Origin: Lewinellaceae bacterium | GTDB taxonomy: Bacteria > Bacteroidota > Bacteroidia > Chitinophagales > Saprospiraceae | Assembly: GCA_020636195.1 (NCBI GenBank) | Contig: JACJYH010000002.1 | Coordinates: 124,001 to 188,000 of the forward strand | Direction: 5' to 3' | Length of the DNA stretch: 64,000 nucleotides | Shown: piece after piece, positions 17,489-26,158 of the stretch | Numbering within the stretch: the stretch's first letter is position 1 | Layout: each line of letters starts with the position of its first letter | Made by a program: the position numbers and the translations under genes | The notes under the pieces: model-generated | Databases searched by the model: none | What the model was told of the DNA's origin: nothing | Seen by the model: only the letters and a program-made list of their open reading frames with translations

Positions 17489-18613
17489 ATGAATACAAAA
17501 ATGTTTAAATATTTAGTTTTATTACTAGGTTTAATTTTTAATTTTTCGGTTGTTGCCCAAAATTTAAGGTGGTCTTTTGATGTAACTACTACGAGTAGTA
17601 CAACATCAACAGTTAATATTTATTTGGAAAATATTAGTTCTACTTCACCAGAGAATATAAACTCATTTTCAACTATTTTCTATTATGAGAGTTCATTAAG
17701 TGTGGCCACTAGTTTTGATGTTTCACCTTCAACTATAAATTTATGGCCAAATAATGGCACTTCTTCATCTAATCTGGCAGTACCGGGAACTAATGGAAGT
17801 GTAAGTATTCCCCATAATACCTTTTCAACTATCAGTGTTTCAGATTCCAGAATAGGTACACCTGGAACATCTATACCACCAAATTCTGGACAAATTCACG
17901 TCCTATCAATTAATTTCACAAATCAAAATCCTTCGAGCCTTGGATGGTTAACAGAATCTGATGAATTTTCGGGATTAGTTTATACCAATGCTGATTTGAA
18001 TGAATTTGACGTAATAGTAATCGGACCACAATTTGCGCCTCTCCCCATCAAGCTTACTTCCTTTACCGCAGTAAAAGAAGGTGATAGAAATGCGCTTCTG
18101 GACTGGAGATCATCATCAGAGAGCAATAGTGACTACTATGGCATTGAGCGCAGTGTTGATGGCATCAATTGGGAACCGATAGCGCAAGTGAGAGCTGCAG
18201 GCAATAGCAGTGACGAGAGAACATATTCCTACTTAGATAGAACACTTCCACTCAGCAGAGCACTGAATCAGATCTTTTTCTATAGACTCCGTTTGGTGGA
18301 TTTTGACGGTAAGTTTGAGTACTCAGATGTGCGCAGTGTGATATTCGATAAAGTAGAAACCCGTGGAGATATCGCCCTCTTTCCGAATCCGGCTTCCCAT
18401 TTGGCGCAATTGGATGTGTCAGGATTAGATGTTTCTGATGGTGACATCCATCTCCGAGTGACGGATATGTCCGGAAAAGTCGTTTTGACAAAAGACATTC
18501 TTGGCAACGGTGTGGAGCCTATCAATGTTTCAGAATGGAATTCGGGCAATTACAACTTTACAGTGACACAAGGTGAGAAGCCTTACAACAAGCGCTTCAT
18601 CAAGGTTGATTAA
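17489..18613 (+). CDS. T9SS-exported surface protein with possible cohesin-like domain
   Basis: A 374-residue protein with a signal peptide (ends VVAQ). Residues 22-180 form a β-rich domain (TVNIYLENIS, SFSTIFYYESSL, HVLSINFTN) that resembles cohesin-type modules in strand pattern; this is a weak, profile-like judgement. A second β domain starts at LPIKLTSFTAVKEGDRNALL, a module common in Bacteroidota exoproteins. The end (ALFPNPASHLAQLDV ... FTVTQGEKPYNKRFIKVD) is a type A T9SS sorting domain. It should be secreted across the outer membrane and anchored or released there. It is co-transcribed with the dockerin-like protein. Confidence 0.75.
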   Translation: MNTKMFKYLVLLLGLIFNFSVVAQNLRWSFDVTTTSSTTSTVNIYLENISSTSPENINSFSTIFYYESSLSVATSFDVSPSTINLWPNNGTSSSNLAVPGTNGSVSIPHNTFSTISVSDSRIGTPGTSIPPNSGQIHVLSINFTNQNPSSLGWLTESDEFSGLVYTNADLNEFDVIVIGPQFAPLPIKLTSFTAVKEGDRNALLDWRSSSESNSDYYGIERSVDGINWEPIAQVRAAGNSSDERTYSYLDRTLPLSRALNQIFFYRLRLVDFDGKFEYSDVRSVIFDKVETRGDIALFPNPASHLAQLDVSGLDVSDGDIHLRVTDMSGKVVLTKDILGNGVEPINVSEWNSGNYNFTVTQGEKPYNKRFIKVD

Positions 18614-18773
18614 GAGTATGTTTAAAATTTATCCTTTAGCAAGAAAATATTTTATTTTGGCTACAAATTCGTTAAATTTTTCGTCGAACTGCCCACATTC
18701 GACTGCAAAATTTGCCTTTTTTCGCTCAAAATAATTCCATATTATTATCCAAAAACAAAATTTAAATATACTC
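18614..18773 (+). repeat. MITE-like element, copy 1
   Basis: A 160-base element with terminal inverted repeats (GAGTATGTTTAAAATTT and AAATTTAAATATACTC) and an internal fold around GTCGAA/TTCGAC. It starts directly after the TAA stop of the T9SS protein gene. It has no coding capacity. Flanking duplication is not clear in this copy (TAA on the left, CAC on the right). Confidence 0.82.
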
Positions 18774-18816
18774 CACAAAATAATGCATCCATATAAAGTG
18801 TATGGTCATTTATAGG

Positions 18817-18858
18817 CAAATGCTTCGGTTTATAGTTAGATCGGAGCATTTGTTTTTT
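18817..18858 (+). terminator. Rho-independent terminator of the surface-protein operon
   Basis: An 11-bp stem (CAAATGCTTCG with CGGAGCATTTG, one G:U) with a 14-base loop and six T. It lies between two MITE copies, so copy 1 separates the operon from its terminator. Confidence 0.75.
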
Positions 18859-18859
18859 A

Positions 18860-19019
18860 GAGTATTTTTAAAATTTATCCTTTAACAAGTAAATATTTTA
18901 TTTTGGCTACAAATTCGTTAAATTTTTCGTCGAACTGCCCACATTCGACTGCAAAATTTGCCTTTTTTCACTCAAAATAATTCCATTTTATTGTCCAAAA
19001 ACAAAATTTAAACATACTC
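18860..19019 (+). repeat. MITE-like element, copy 2
   Basis: 160 bases in the same orientation as copy 1 and nearly identical to it. It is bounded by TTA on both sides (18,857-18,859 and 19,020-19,022), a 3-base target duplication. The left TTA is the end of the terminator T-run. No coding capacity. The 140 bases from here to msrA hold nothing recognised. Confidence 0.85.
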
Positions 19020-19159
19020 TTATGTCATTTCCTACTTCATCATTCAGGTCACCAAGCATATAGATCATACAGGTTTAAGCAGGCATCTGATGGCTTTTTT
19101 ATACAAAGATGGTTGAACATTCTCCACGGCTCCTTCGTTAAAGAACAAAATTGAACATC

Positions 19160-19819
19160 ATGAATCGATGGTTATGGATGGTTTTCATCACATTTTTCGG
19201 AGGTGGATGCGTTCCGAAGTCACAGAATCCTACAACGCATGCGGAGATCAGTTCTCCCATGTTGGTACCCGATACGACACACCTTGGTAGAGCATATTTT
19301 GCTGCCGGATGTTTCTGGTGCGTGGAGGCGGTTTTTGAGAGTGTGTTAGGTGTTAGAGAAGTGGTTTCAGGTTACGCCGGCGGTGGCAAACGCTATGCCT
19401 CTTACGAAGATGTCAGCAGCGGCGATACAGGTCACGCTGAGGCGGTGATGGTGGTGTATGATACCACACTTATCCGATATGAAACGCTGCTCACCGTGTT
19501 TTTTGATAGTCATGATCCCACAACGCTGAATCGGCAAGGGTATGATGTAGGCACACAATATAGATCGGCCATTTTCTATACTACACCCATACAAAAATCA
19601 AAGGCCGAGGCATATATCCAAAAGCTCAATGCGGATGGTACATTCGATGATAAGGTGGTCACCACATTAGAACCGTTTACGGGTTTTTATCCGGCGGAAG
19701 ATTACCACCAGGATTACGAAAAAAACCATCCCAACAATCCCTACATTCGCAATGTATCCATTCCAAGACTACATAAGTTTAAGGATAAACACCCCGAACT
19801 GTTGAAAACATCCGAATAA
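19160..19819 (+). CDS. msrA: Peptide-methionine (S)-S-oxide reductase MsrA, lipoprotein form
   Basis: 219 residues from ATG (an in-frame TTG three codons upstream is less likely). The N-terminus looks like a lipoprotein signal (ITFFGGGC), so the enzyme is probably periplasmic. The catalytic motif AAGCFWCVEAVFE holds the nucleophilic Cys. Family motifs SGYAGGG, GDTGHAEAV and YHQDYEKNHP, and the substrate-pocket residues, are present. It repairs oxidised methionine in exported proteins. No msrB domain is fused or adjacent. Confidence 0.94.
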   Translation: MNRWLWMVFITFFGGGCVPKSQNPTTHAEISSPMLVPDTTHLGRAYFAAGCFWCVEAVFESVLGVREVVSGYAGGGKRYASYEDVSSGDTGHAEAVMVVYDTTLIRYETLLTVFFDSHDPTTLNRQGYDVGTQYRSAIFYTTPIQKSKAEAYIQKLNADGTFDDKVVTTLEPFTGFYPAEDYHQDYEKNHPNNPYIRNVSIPRLHKFKDKHPELLKTSE

Positions 19820-19873
19820 TTTGGATGATAGCGGTATAGGAAGGCAATGAAAAATTTATTTAAGCGAAAGTGC

Positions 19874-19903
19874 TTGTCATTTAGGTAAATTCGTATAACT
19901 TTG
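19874..19903 (+). promoter_or_regulatory. Promoter of tRNA-His
   Basis: TTG, 19 bases, TAACTTTG: full agreement with the Bacteroidota consensus. It ends 17 bases before the tRNA. Confidence 0.7.
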
Positions 19904-19919
19904 CACCGCTTTTCTAAAT

Positions 19920-19994
19920 GGAGACTATAGCTCAGTTGGTTAGAGCATTGGATTGTGGTTCCAAGGGCCGTGGGTTCAAGTCCCATTAGTCTCC
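19920..19994 (+). tRNA. tRNA-His (GUG)
   Basis: A complete cloverleaf: the 7-bp acceptor stem is GAGACTA/TAGTCTC, the anticodon loop is TTGTGGT with anticodon GTG, and the T-loop is TTCAAGT. The extra 5' G (position -1) opposite C73, the identity element for histidyl-tRNA synthetase, is encoded. CCA is not encoded. Confidence 0.96.
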
Positions 19995-20012
19995 CATCAA
20001 AACAAAAATTGT

Positions 20013-20049
20013 GAGGCAGTAGATATGGATCTACTGCCTCTTTTTTTTT
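20013..20049 (+). terminator. Terminator downstream of tRNA-His
   Basis: A perfect 12-bp stem (GAGGCAGTAGAT/ATCTACTGCCTC), ATGG loop and nine T. Confidence 0.9.
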
Positions 20050-20058
20050 ACACACACG

Positions 20059-20226
20059 TGATGGTGTCGGGGCAATGCCCGTATGATAAAAAACCGGGCT
20101 CTGCCATGAGGAATGATTATTGGGGCTCTGCCCCTATTAAGATGTCGGGGCTCTGCCCCTAGGGATATTCCGGAGCTTCGCTCCTATTAACATGTCAGGG
20201 CTACGCCCTTGATGGATGGTGGTGGG
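20059..20226 (+). repeat. Second REP-like cluster
   Basis: Six palindromic cores (for example GGGGCTCTGCCCCTATTAAG, twice, and CGGAGCTTCGCTCC) lie between the tRNA-His terminator and folK. They match the array beside the Y1 transposase 6 kb upstream and have the orientation of its first half. The sequence AAAAATTGTGAGGCAG occurs both at the terminator (20,005) and at about 20,302, so the cluster sits between short direct repeats. Confidence 0.7.
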
Positions 20227-20337
20227 GCAATTTTGGTTGGAAATGGAAATGGATTTGTGTAGATATGATGGAGGACATATCAATGTGGTTTTTAGGAAAA
20301 AAATTGTGAGGCAGAGGTAAATGATATGGCAAAGAAA

Positions 20338-20826
20338 TTATTCTTCTTCGAAGAGAAATACTTCACATGTGTCTTCGCTCAATAAATAAAGATCATCTAT
20401 GGTCAGTTGTTTTACCGGGTCGAGCTTATCTCCTGCAATTTCCATCAGGGGAATCAAAACAAAGTTTCTATTGTACAATTCCGGGTGGGGAAGCGTGATC
20501 TTGTCATCCTTGATGATCATGTCGTCGCAATAAATGGTATCAATATCGATGCGCCGTTCTGCCCATTTTTCAGTTTTGACACGGCCCAACTGTGCTTCAA
20601 TAGATTTTGTTATTGTAATCACTTCGTGAGGTGATAGTTTTGACGTCACTTCTATCGCCATATTCAAGAAAAGCGGTTGCTCTTTCAGTCCCCAAGGCTC
20701 AGTTTCATAAATAGAAGATTGGTGCACAACAAAGCCAATTTTTTCTGACATCAAGCGAACAGCGTTGAGTAGGTTATCTTTGCGATCACCAATATTGGAA
20801 CCTAAATGAAATATATAATGGTGCAT
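20338..20826 (-). CDS. folK: 2-amino-4-hydroxy-6-hydroxymethyldihydropteridine diphosphokinase
   Basis: 162 residues, the normal HPPK size. It transfers pyrophosphate from ATP to hydroxymethyl-dihydropterin in folate synthesis. Signatures seen are FHLGSNIGDRKDNL at the N-terminus, SSIYETEPWG, and the ATP/Mg motif region WAERRIDIDTIYCDD followed by LPHPELYNRNFVLIPL. It is on the minus strand, 80 bases after the trigger factor stop, and may be read through from it. Confidence 0.95.
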   Translation of the reverse strand: MHHYIFHLGSNIGDRKDNLLNAVRLMSEKIGFVVHQSSIYETEPWGLKEQPLFLNMAIEVTSKLSPHEVITITKSIEAQLGRVKTEKWAERRIDIDTIYCDDMIIKDDKITLPHPELYNRNFVLIPLMEIAGDKLDPVKQLTIDDLYLLSEDTCEVFLFEEE

Positions 20827-20906
20827 TGTATTGTTGATTCTGCAAGATTACGATACCGCTGAGAAATAATGTTTAAATTTTATGAGATTTTTCTCAATAT
20901 ATGTGT

Positions 20907-22283
20907 TTACCCATTGAGTTCCTTGATCTTCTCAGATATTTCCTTCGCTTTTTCGCTGAATGCTTCCTCAGAAATAGGTTCCTCGATGATCGTAATATCT
21001 TCGCGAATTTTTCCAAAAAGCTTATTGCCAATCAATTCATCTGCGGTTTGTTCTACTTGTTTTTTATCCTTCATGAGATTTTCTGCCATGTTATCCATGA
21101 AATCATATCCTAACTGCTGACTTCCACCGAAGTATCCGTATATTTTCTTTATAAACTCTAACTTGATTTCTTCACGAGTAACTTTGATATCGTATTTCAC
21201 CATGAGCTCATTGCGGATGAGTTCCCATTTCAATGCTCTTACATACGACTTAAAGTCATCATCAGTTATTGGTGTTTCAGATTTTGTTTGCTGAAAATTG
21301 ATAGCTTTTCTAAGAAATTCTTCAGGCAGCGGAACTTCTGTATCACGGTTGATAGTGAAGTAAATTTCCGTATTCAAAATATCCACAGCATCCTTATCAT
21401 TCATTTGGCTAAATTGCTTTCTGATATCTTCCCTTAATGAATCTTCATCAGAAATCTGTGGATGTTCCAGTTTCTTAATGAACTCTTCATTCATTGTAGC
21501 CGGTGTAAGACGCATTACTTTTACAATAGGCCCTTGAAACATGGGTCCGTGTTCTTCATCATCTTCCTGCCCAAGTAGGTGTTTGTTGATGAATTCTCTC
21601 GGTTTATCTTCTGATTTATAAATATCAAATGATATGGTATCTCCTTTTTTAGATTGTTGTAATGTCTCTTGTAGGGATGCATCTATGATGTCGTCAAAAG
21701 ATAAAATAATGATTTTTTGGATGCCGTTTTCTTTTATTTCGCCTTCTACCATTTCTTTTGCATCCACATAAACGAGGTCACCCGGTATTGCTTTGTCATC
21801 AACTTCCTCATTGGAGCCTTGCCTTTTTAGGAGGTTCGTAATGGCTTCATCTACCTTAGATTCGGCGACTTGGACTTTGTATTGCGTGTAGGAATCGGTG
21901 CTTGAGATCCCTTTGACGTTGACCTTTGGTTTTTGTCCCAATTCAAATTTGAAATGGTATGTTTTCGATGTGTCAGTGGTGATTTTCTCTTGGTCTTCAT
22001 CATGGAGCGGCAACAAATCTGCTAAAGGACTGATATTTTGCTCTTCGAAGAATGATTGAATACCTTTCTGAATTTTATCTTGGATGGTGCTATAGATTTT
22101 CTCTTTTCCATAAAACTTCATGATGATATGCTGCGGTACAGTACCCTTTCTAAAGCCTTTCATCTGTGCCGTGTTTTTCATTTCTTTTATGGATTTCTCA
22201 AAATCGGCTTTATAATCTGATGGCTCAATGGTCAAATCCACTTCAATGTGTAATGGAGACAACTCTTTACTTGCGATGTGCAT
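20907..22283 (-). CDS. tig: Trigger factor
   Basis: A 458-residue ribosome-associated chaperone. The N-terminal ribosome-binding domain carries GFRKGTVPQHIIMKFYG, the family motif equivalent to GFRxGKxP. A middle PPIase-like region contains ATMNEEFIKKL after a divergent FKBP fold, and a long helical C-terminal domain ends the protein. The divergent central domain is usual for Bacteroidota. It folds nascent chains at the exit tunnel. A tRNA-Leu gene lies upstream on the same strand. Confidence 0.93.
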   Translation of the reverse strand: MHIASKELSPLHIEVDLTIEPSDYKADFEKSIKEMKNTAQMKGFRKGTVPQHIIMKFYGKEKIYSTIQDKIQKGIQSFFEEQNISPLADLLPLHDEDQEKITTDTSKTYHFKFELGQKPKVNVKGISSTDSYTQYKVQVAESKVDEAITNLLKRQGSNEEVDDKAIPGDLVYVDAKEMVEGEIKENGIQKIIILSFDDIIDASLQETLQQSKKGDTISFDIYKSEDKPREFINKHLLGQEDDEEHGPMFQGPIVKVMRLTPATMNEEFIKKLEHPQISDEDSLREDIRKQFSQMNDKDAVDILNTEIYFTINRDTEVPLPEEFLRKAINFQQTKSETPITDDDFKSYVRALKWELIRNELMVKYDIKVTREEIKLEFIKKIYGYFGGSQQLGYDFMDNMAENLMKDKKQVEQTADELIGNKLFGKIREDITIIEEPISEEAFSEKAKEISEKIKELNG

Positions 22284-22395
22284 AAAATAAACAAATGAAA
22301 AATGAACAATAAAAGAATTTTATATTCCGTGTATCCGGAACAATAGAGATAAAACTGTAATGTAAATGTTCTATCAATGAAGCATCAAAAAAATG

Positions 22396-22477
22396 TGCGG
22401 GTGGAGGGACTCGAACCCCCAAGCCTCGCAGCACCAGATCCTAAGTCTGGCGTGTCTACCAATTTCACCACACCCGC
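22396..22477 (-). tRNA. tRNA-Leu (UAG)
   Basis: An 82-base cloverleaf with acceptor GCGGGTG/CACCCGC, anticodon loop CTTAGGA (anticodon TAG), a long variable arm as required for leucine, T-loop TTCGAGT and discriminator A. CCA is not encoded. Confidence 0.95.
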
Positions 22478-22513
22478 AATTCGTGAGAACTTTTGCCTTC
22501 AAATAAGGCGGCG

Positions 22514-22545
22514 CAAAGATACACTATTGCAAGACTAATTTCAAA
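22514..22545 (-). promoter_or_regulatory. Promoter of tRNA-Leu
   Basis: On the minus strand TTTG, 20 bases, TATCTTTG; it matches the consensus and ends 36 bases before the tRNA. The trigger factor gene downstream may be read from it too. Confidence 0.65.
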
Positions 22546-22567
22546 GTATTTTGAAAATAATATTTTA

Positions 22568-22726
22568 GAGTATGGTTGAAATTTATCCTTTAGCAAGGAA
22601 ATGATGTATTTTGGCTACAACTTCGTTAAATTTTTCGTCGAATTGCCCACATTCGACTGCAAAATTTGCCTTTTTCGCCCAAAATAATTCCATTTTATAA
22701 TCCAGAAACAAAATTTAAACATGCTC
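22568..22726 (+). repeat. MITE-like element, copy 3
   Basis: 159 bases in the orientation of copies 1 and 2, with GAGTATGGTT and CATGCTC ends (one or two changes per end). TTA flanks it on the left and TAA on the right. It lies in the spacer between tRNA-Leu and anmK, just outside both promoters. Confidence 0.82.
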
Positions 22727-22757
22727 TAAGTATAATTTATTCTCATCACCAGGTCTA

Positions 22758-22789
22758 TTGGTAATCTGAGTTTAAAAACAGTACCTTTG
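22758..22789 (+). promoter_or_regulatory. Promoter of anmK
   Basis: TTG, 21 bases, TACCTTTG, ending 13 bases before the ATG. The transcript leader would be under 10 bases, a pattern repeated at other genes here. Confidence 0.65.
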
Positions 22790-22802
22790 CAATCTTGGAC
22801 GT

Positions 22803-23990
22803 ATGAATAGCCATTTAGACTTTTTATCAAAAGCTGCCGCGGCAGAACATAGGGTCATCTTGGGCCTTATGTCAGGTACTTCTTTGGATGGATTGGATAT
22901 GGCTTTGTGCCAAATAAATAATTATGGTGCGCAGACGCAGGTGCATCTTATAGCCTTTGATAGTCATCCATACGAAGAAAAATTTAAGGAAGATCTGCGT
23001 TCTGTTTTTGCAAAAGACACTGTGGACATGCGGCTTCTCTGTGGTTTACACCAGATGGTAGCACGTGTACATGCAAATATGGTTAATGAATTTTTACTGG
23101 CCAATAATATTGACAAAGCAGCAATCACTTGCATTGCAAGCCATGGTCAGACTGTGATGCACGTGCCGGCACATTCACATATCTTGCCTTGGGACATTGA
23201 TGCTACTCTGCAAATAGGTGATGGTGACCATTTAGCAGCTTTGACAGGATTGATCACCATAAGTGATTTCAGACAAAAACATATAGCTCTTGGAGGGCAA
23301 GGTGCTCCCTTGGCGGTGTATGGAGATTTTTGTTTGTTTTCTGACGATTTGAAATCCAGAGTTCTAGTAAATTTAGGTGGAATTGCAAATTTCACTTTTT
23401 TACCAAATGGAGGTTCTTTCGAAAGGGTTTTTGTGACAGATACCGGGCCGGCCAATACACTGATCGATGCTTGGGTTAGAGAAAAGTTTGGACAGCCTTA
23501 TGATCCAGACGGCAGCATTGCAGCTCAAGGAAAAGTAAATGAATGGTTGTTGCAAAAATTGCAAGATCATCCATTTTTCAAGGTTCCTTTTCCAAAGACT
23601 ACTGGGCCGGAAGCTTTTCATATGGATTTTGTGTATGATATTTTGGATCATCATTCTCCCATCTCAGATGTGGATGTGCTCACGACATTGACATATTTTA
23701 CAGCTTGGAGTCTTTCTGAAGCTATTTTACAGCAGGATATCGCACATGGATATGACCTTTACGTCAGTGGTGGTGGCTGTAGAAATGCAACTTTGATGTC
23801 ATTTATTCTTGGATTGCTGAATAAGGATTCTTGGATTGATACATCAGAATTAGGAATTCCAGCGGATATAAAGGAAGCAGTGTTATTTGCCATTTTGGCA
23901 AATGAGACGATAGGTGGAAATAGAAAAACCTTCTACGGAAATGCATATATTCCCAATGTTTGCATGGGTAAAATCTCATTTCCGGTATGA
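22803..23990 (+). CDS. anmK: Anhydro-N-acetylmuramic acid kinase
   Basis: A 395-residue sugar kinase of the AnmK family. It converts 1,6-anhydro-MurNAc from cell-wall turnover to MurNAc-6-phosphate. Signatures seen are LGLMSGTSLDGLDMALC (ATP loop), CIASHGQTVMH, ALGGQGAPLAVYGD, LGGIANFTFL, TDTGPANTLIDAW (catalytic Asp region) and VSGGGCRNATLM. It overlaps the glycosyltransferase gene by 4 bases (ATGA), so the two are translationally coupled. Confidence 0.95.
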   Translation: MNSHLDFLSKAAAAEHRVILGLMSGTSLDGLDMALCQINNYGAQTQVHLIAFDSHPYEEKFKEDLRSVFAKDTVDMRLLCGLHQMVARVHANMVNEFLLANNIDKAAITCIASHGQTVMHVPAHSHILPWDIDATLQIGDGDHLAALTGLITISDFRQKHIALGGQGAPLAVYGDFCLFSDDLKSRVLVNLGGIANFTFLPNGGSFERVFVTDTGPANTLIDAWVREKFGQPYDPDGSIAAQGKVNEWLLQKLQDHPFFKVPFPKTTGPEAFHMDFVYDILDHHSPISDVDVLTTLTYFTAWSLSEAILQQDIAHGYDLYVSGGGCRNATLMSFILGLLNKDSWIDTSELGIPADIKEAVLFAILANETIGGNRKTFYGNAYIPNVCMGKISFPV

Positions 23991-25078
23991 AAATAGCATT
24001 TGACGCCAAGAGACTTTTTAATAATTTCACCGGACTGGGAAATTACAGCCGCACATTGGTGAAGAATATCCACACTTTTTATCCTGAGGTAGAAATACAT
24101 TTATTTACACCAAAGGTCACAGACAATGAAGAAACACGATATTTTTTGGAGGCCTCCAATATCACTATTCACACACCTTCCAAAAATTATCCGGGATGGA
24201 GAGAATTCGGAATGGCAAGGGAAGTCAATCGATTGAAACCGGATATCTTTCATGGGCTGAGTCACGAGCTTCCTTTTGGTATCCATGCATCCATCAAAAC
24301 GGTGGTGACATTTCATGATTTGATCTATGAAAAATTTCCACATCAGTTTGGTACGTGGGATCGATGGGCATACAAGGTAAAGTACAGATCAGCGGCCCAA
24401 AGAGCTGACCACATCATCGCCATCAGTCAAAATACGGCAGATGATTTGAACAATTTTTATTCGATTGATCGTCGGAAAATTTCTGTTGTTTATCAATCAT
24501 GCCATGATGTGTTTCAGAATTTAGAAGCTATGCCCGATAGTCAGAAAACATCATTCCTCTATGTGGGTTCTATCATAGAAAGAAAAGGATTGCTGAACGC
24601 TGTATTGGCCTATCATCGATTGCCACCGGAGAATCAAAAACCATTTGTAGTGATAGGAAGTGGATCTGGGGCATATGTTGAAAAAGTGCGCAACATGATA
24701 GACTACCTACAATTAGGTGAAAAATTTACGTTCATTGACAAGGTTTCAAACTCTGACCTCAGGTCATTTTACACATCTGCAATATGCTTGGTCTATCCAT
24801 CCATGTACGAAGGTTTTGGAATTCCATTGATTGAGAGCCTATTTAGTAAAACCCCTGTCATCACCACAGAAAGTTCTTCGTTACCGGAGGCAGCCGGACC
24901 TGGAGCAATCTATATCAAAACAAGTGATGTGGATGATCTTGCAAGAGCGATGCAGCAAGTCTTAGACGAGGATTGTAGGTTGACATTGGCGGAAGCAGGA
25001 AATGACTACGTAAAATCCCATTTTTCGTCAGAAATTACCACAGCATCTTTGATGGACGTCTATCGAAAATTGTCTTGA
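23987..25078 (+). CDS. Glycosyltransferase family 4 protein
   Basis: 363 residues with the GT-B fold of GT4. The N-terminal domain begins KIAFDAKRLFNNFTGLGNYSR; the C-terminal donor-binding domain has LYVGSIIERKGLLNAVLAY and the E-x7-E motif in YEGFGIPLIESL. Such enzymes often move mannose or glucose to lipids or polysaccharides. No polysaccharide cluster surrounds it, and its acceptor is unknown. Co-translation with anmK suggests, but does not prove, a cell-envelope role. Confidence 0.88.
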   Translation: MKIAFDAKRLFNNFTGLGNYSRTLVKNIHTFYPEVEIHLFTPKVTDNEETRYFLEASNITIHTPSKNYPGWREFGMAREVNRLKPDIFHGLSHELPFGIHASIKTVVTFHDLIYEKFPHQFGTWDRWAYKVKYRSAAQRADHIIAISQNTADDLNNFYSIDRRKISVVYQSCHDVFQNLEAMPDSQKTSFLYVGSIIERKGLLNAVLAYHRLPPENQKPFVVIGSGSGAYVEKVRNMIDYLQLGEKFTFIDKVSNSDLRSFYTSAICLVYPSMYEGFGIPLIESLFSKTPVITTESSSLPEAAGPGAIYIKTSDVDDLARAMQQVLDEDCRLTLAEAGNDYVKSHFSSEITTASLMDVYRKLS

Positions 25079-25084
25079 AGTCCT

Positions 25085-26017
25085 TTATTTCTTTGGTAAG
25101 AAAATTTCGGCCATCATACACCTCACGCTGCCACCACCATAGGTTTCTATTGTGGGAATACTGATGGGTAAAAGGTGTGTCATTGAGGCCAATTCTTGTC
25201 TTTGTTTTTCAGTCAATACATCATGCGCCGAACTAGACATTACAAGATAGCGAGTGCCGTAATTGCTCAGTACTTCAAGCATATTGCCGGCAAAATGTGC
25301 CATTTGCTCAAGAGAAATTGGGATAATTTTCTTTCCTGTATTTTCTAAAGTAGATATGAGCTTATTTTTTGCAACTTCATTTTGGATGGCTTCTAGGCAA
25401 ACTACTGCAAAATCTCTACCCAAAGCCATCATCACATTGGTATGATAAATGTCTTGACCGTTTTGATCTTTAGCTTCAAATATCAAATAATCCATTCCCA
25501 TAAGGACACCAAACTTATCCAACAACCTTGCATCCGTTCGCGGGCTAGAACAGGCATATACAATCTTGTGTATATGGTCAATAATCATACTTCCGGTACC
25601 TTCTAAAAAAAGTGGCTCGTCCTCTTCTTCATAAAATTCAAAGGAATATCTGTTATTAACTTTATATTTTGCCGAAAGCGCTTCAATAATATCTTCTCTT
25701 CTTTCTATCCTTCTGTTGCTTGCCCACATGGGATATGTGATGATGGTTCCATTGTGATGGGTACTTATCCAATTATTTGGAAAGATAGCATCGGGTTTTA
25801 TTGGTTCTTGAGTATCTTCTATCACCATGACGTGGATGTCATGAGATCGCAATACATTGACCATTGCATCAAACTCCTCTACTGCTTTTTCCGAAATAGA
25901 TTGCCCTTCGATTCCATAGATAGGGGAGTTTTGAAAGGCATTATTTTGAGCCGTTTCGGCATTGTACCCAAAATTAGCGGGGCGGATCATCAAAATATGA
26001 TTCGTCAGTTGTAGCAT
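25085..26017 (-). CDS. ctlX: Citrulline utilization hydrolase CtlX-type (amidinotransferase/pentein fold)
   Basis: A 310-residue pentein-superfamily hydrolase. It opens with MIRPANFGYNAETAQNNAFQ, typical for CtlX-type arginine-deiminase-related proteins. Other matches are FPNNWISTHHNGT, LEGTGSMIIDH (acidic/His catalytic region), the HTNVMMALG His, and the C-terminal nucleophile in GGGSVRCMMAEIF. It is expected to hydrolyse a guanidino or ureido compound such as citrulline or dimethylarginine; the exact substrate is inference. It converges on the GT4 gene with 6 bases between stops. Confidence 0.87.
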   Translation of the reverse strand: MLQLTNHILMIRPANFGYNAETAQNNAFQNSPIYGIEGQSISEKAVEEFDAMVNVLRSHDIHVMVIEDTQEPIKPDAIFPNNWISTHHNGTIITYPMWASNRRIERREDIIEALSAKYKVNNRYSFEFYEEEDEPLFLEGTGSMIIDHIHKIVYACSSPRTDARLLDKFGVLMGMDYLIFEAKDQNGQDIYHTNVMMALGRDFAVVCLEAIQNEVAKNKLISTLENTGKKIIPISLEQMAHFAGNMLEVLSNYGTRYLVMSSSAHDVLTEKQRQELASMTHLLPISIPTIETYGGGSVRCMMAEIFLPKK

Positions 26018-26123
26018 AAAAAAGTGCGCTTTTGAAAAAAATGCAAACCTACATTATAACTTTAGATAATAAAAGCGATGAAATATTATTCTTAAAATAT
26101 ATTTAGATTTTTTTCATTTATGT

Positions 26124-26131
26124 TATATTTG
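26124..26131 (+). promoter_or_regulatory. Predicted -7 element of the CHAP gene
   Basis: TATATTTG matches TAnnTTTG. It lies 27 bases before the ATG at 26,159 and overlaps the region an earlier in-frame ATG (26,120) would use, which argues for the later start. Confidence 0.5.
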
Positions 26132-26158
26132 CGAATTGTAACAGACACGCTGATCTCT

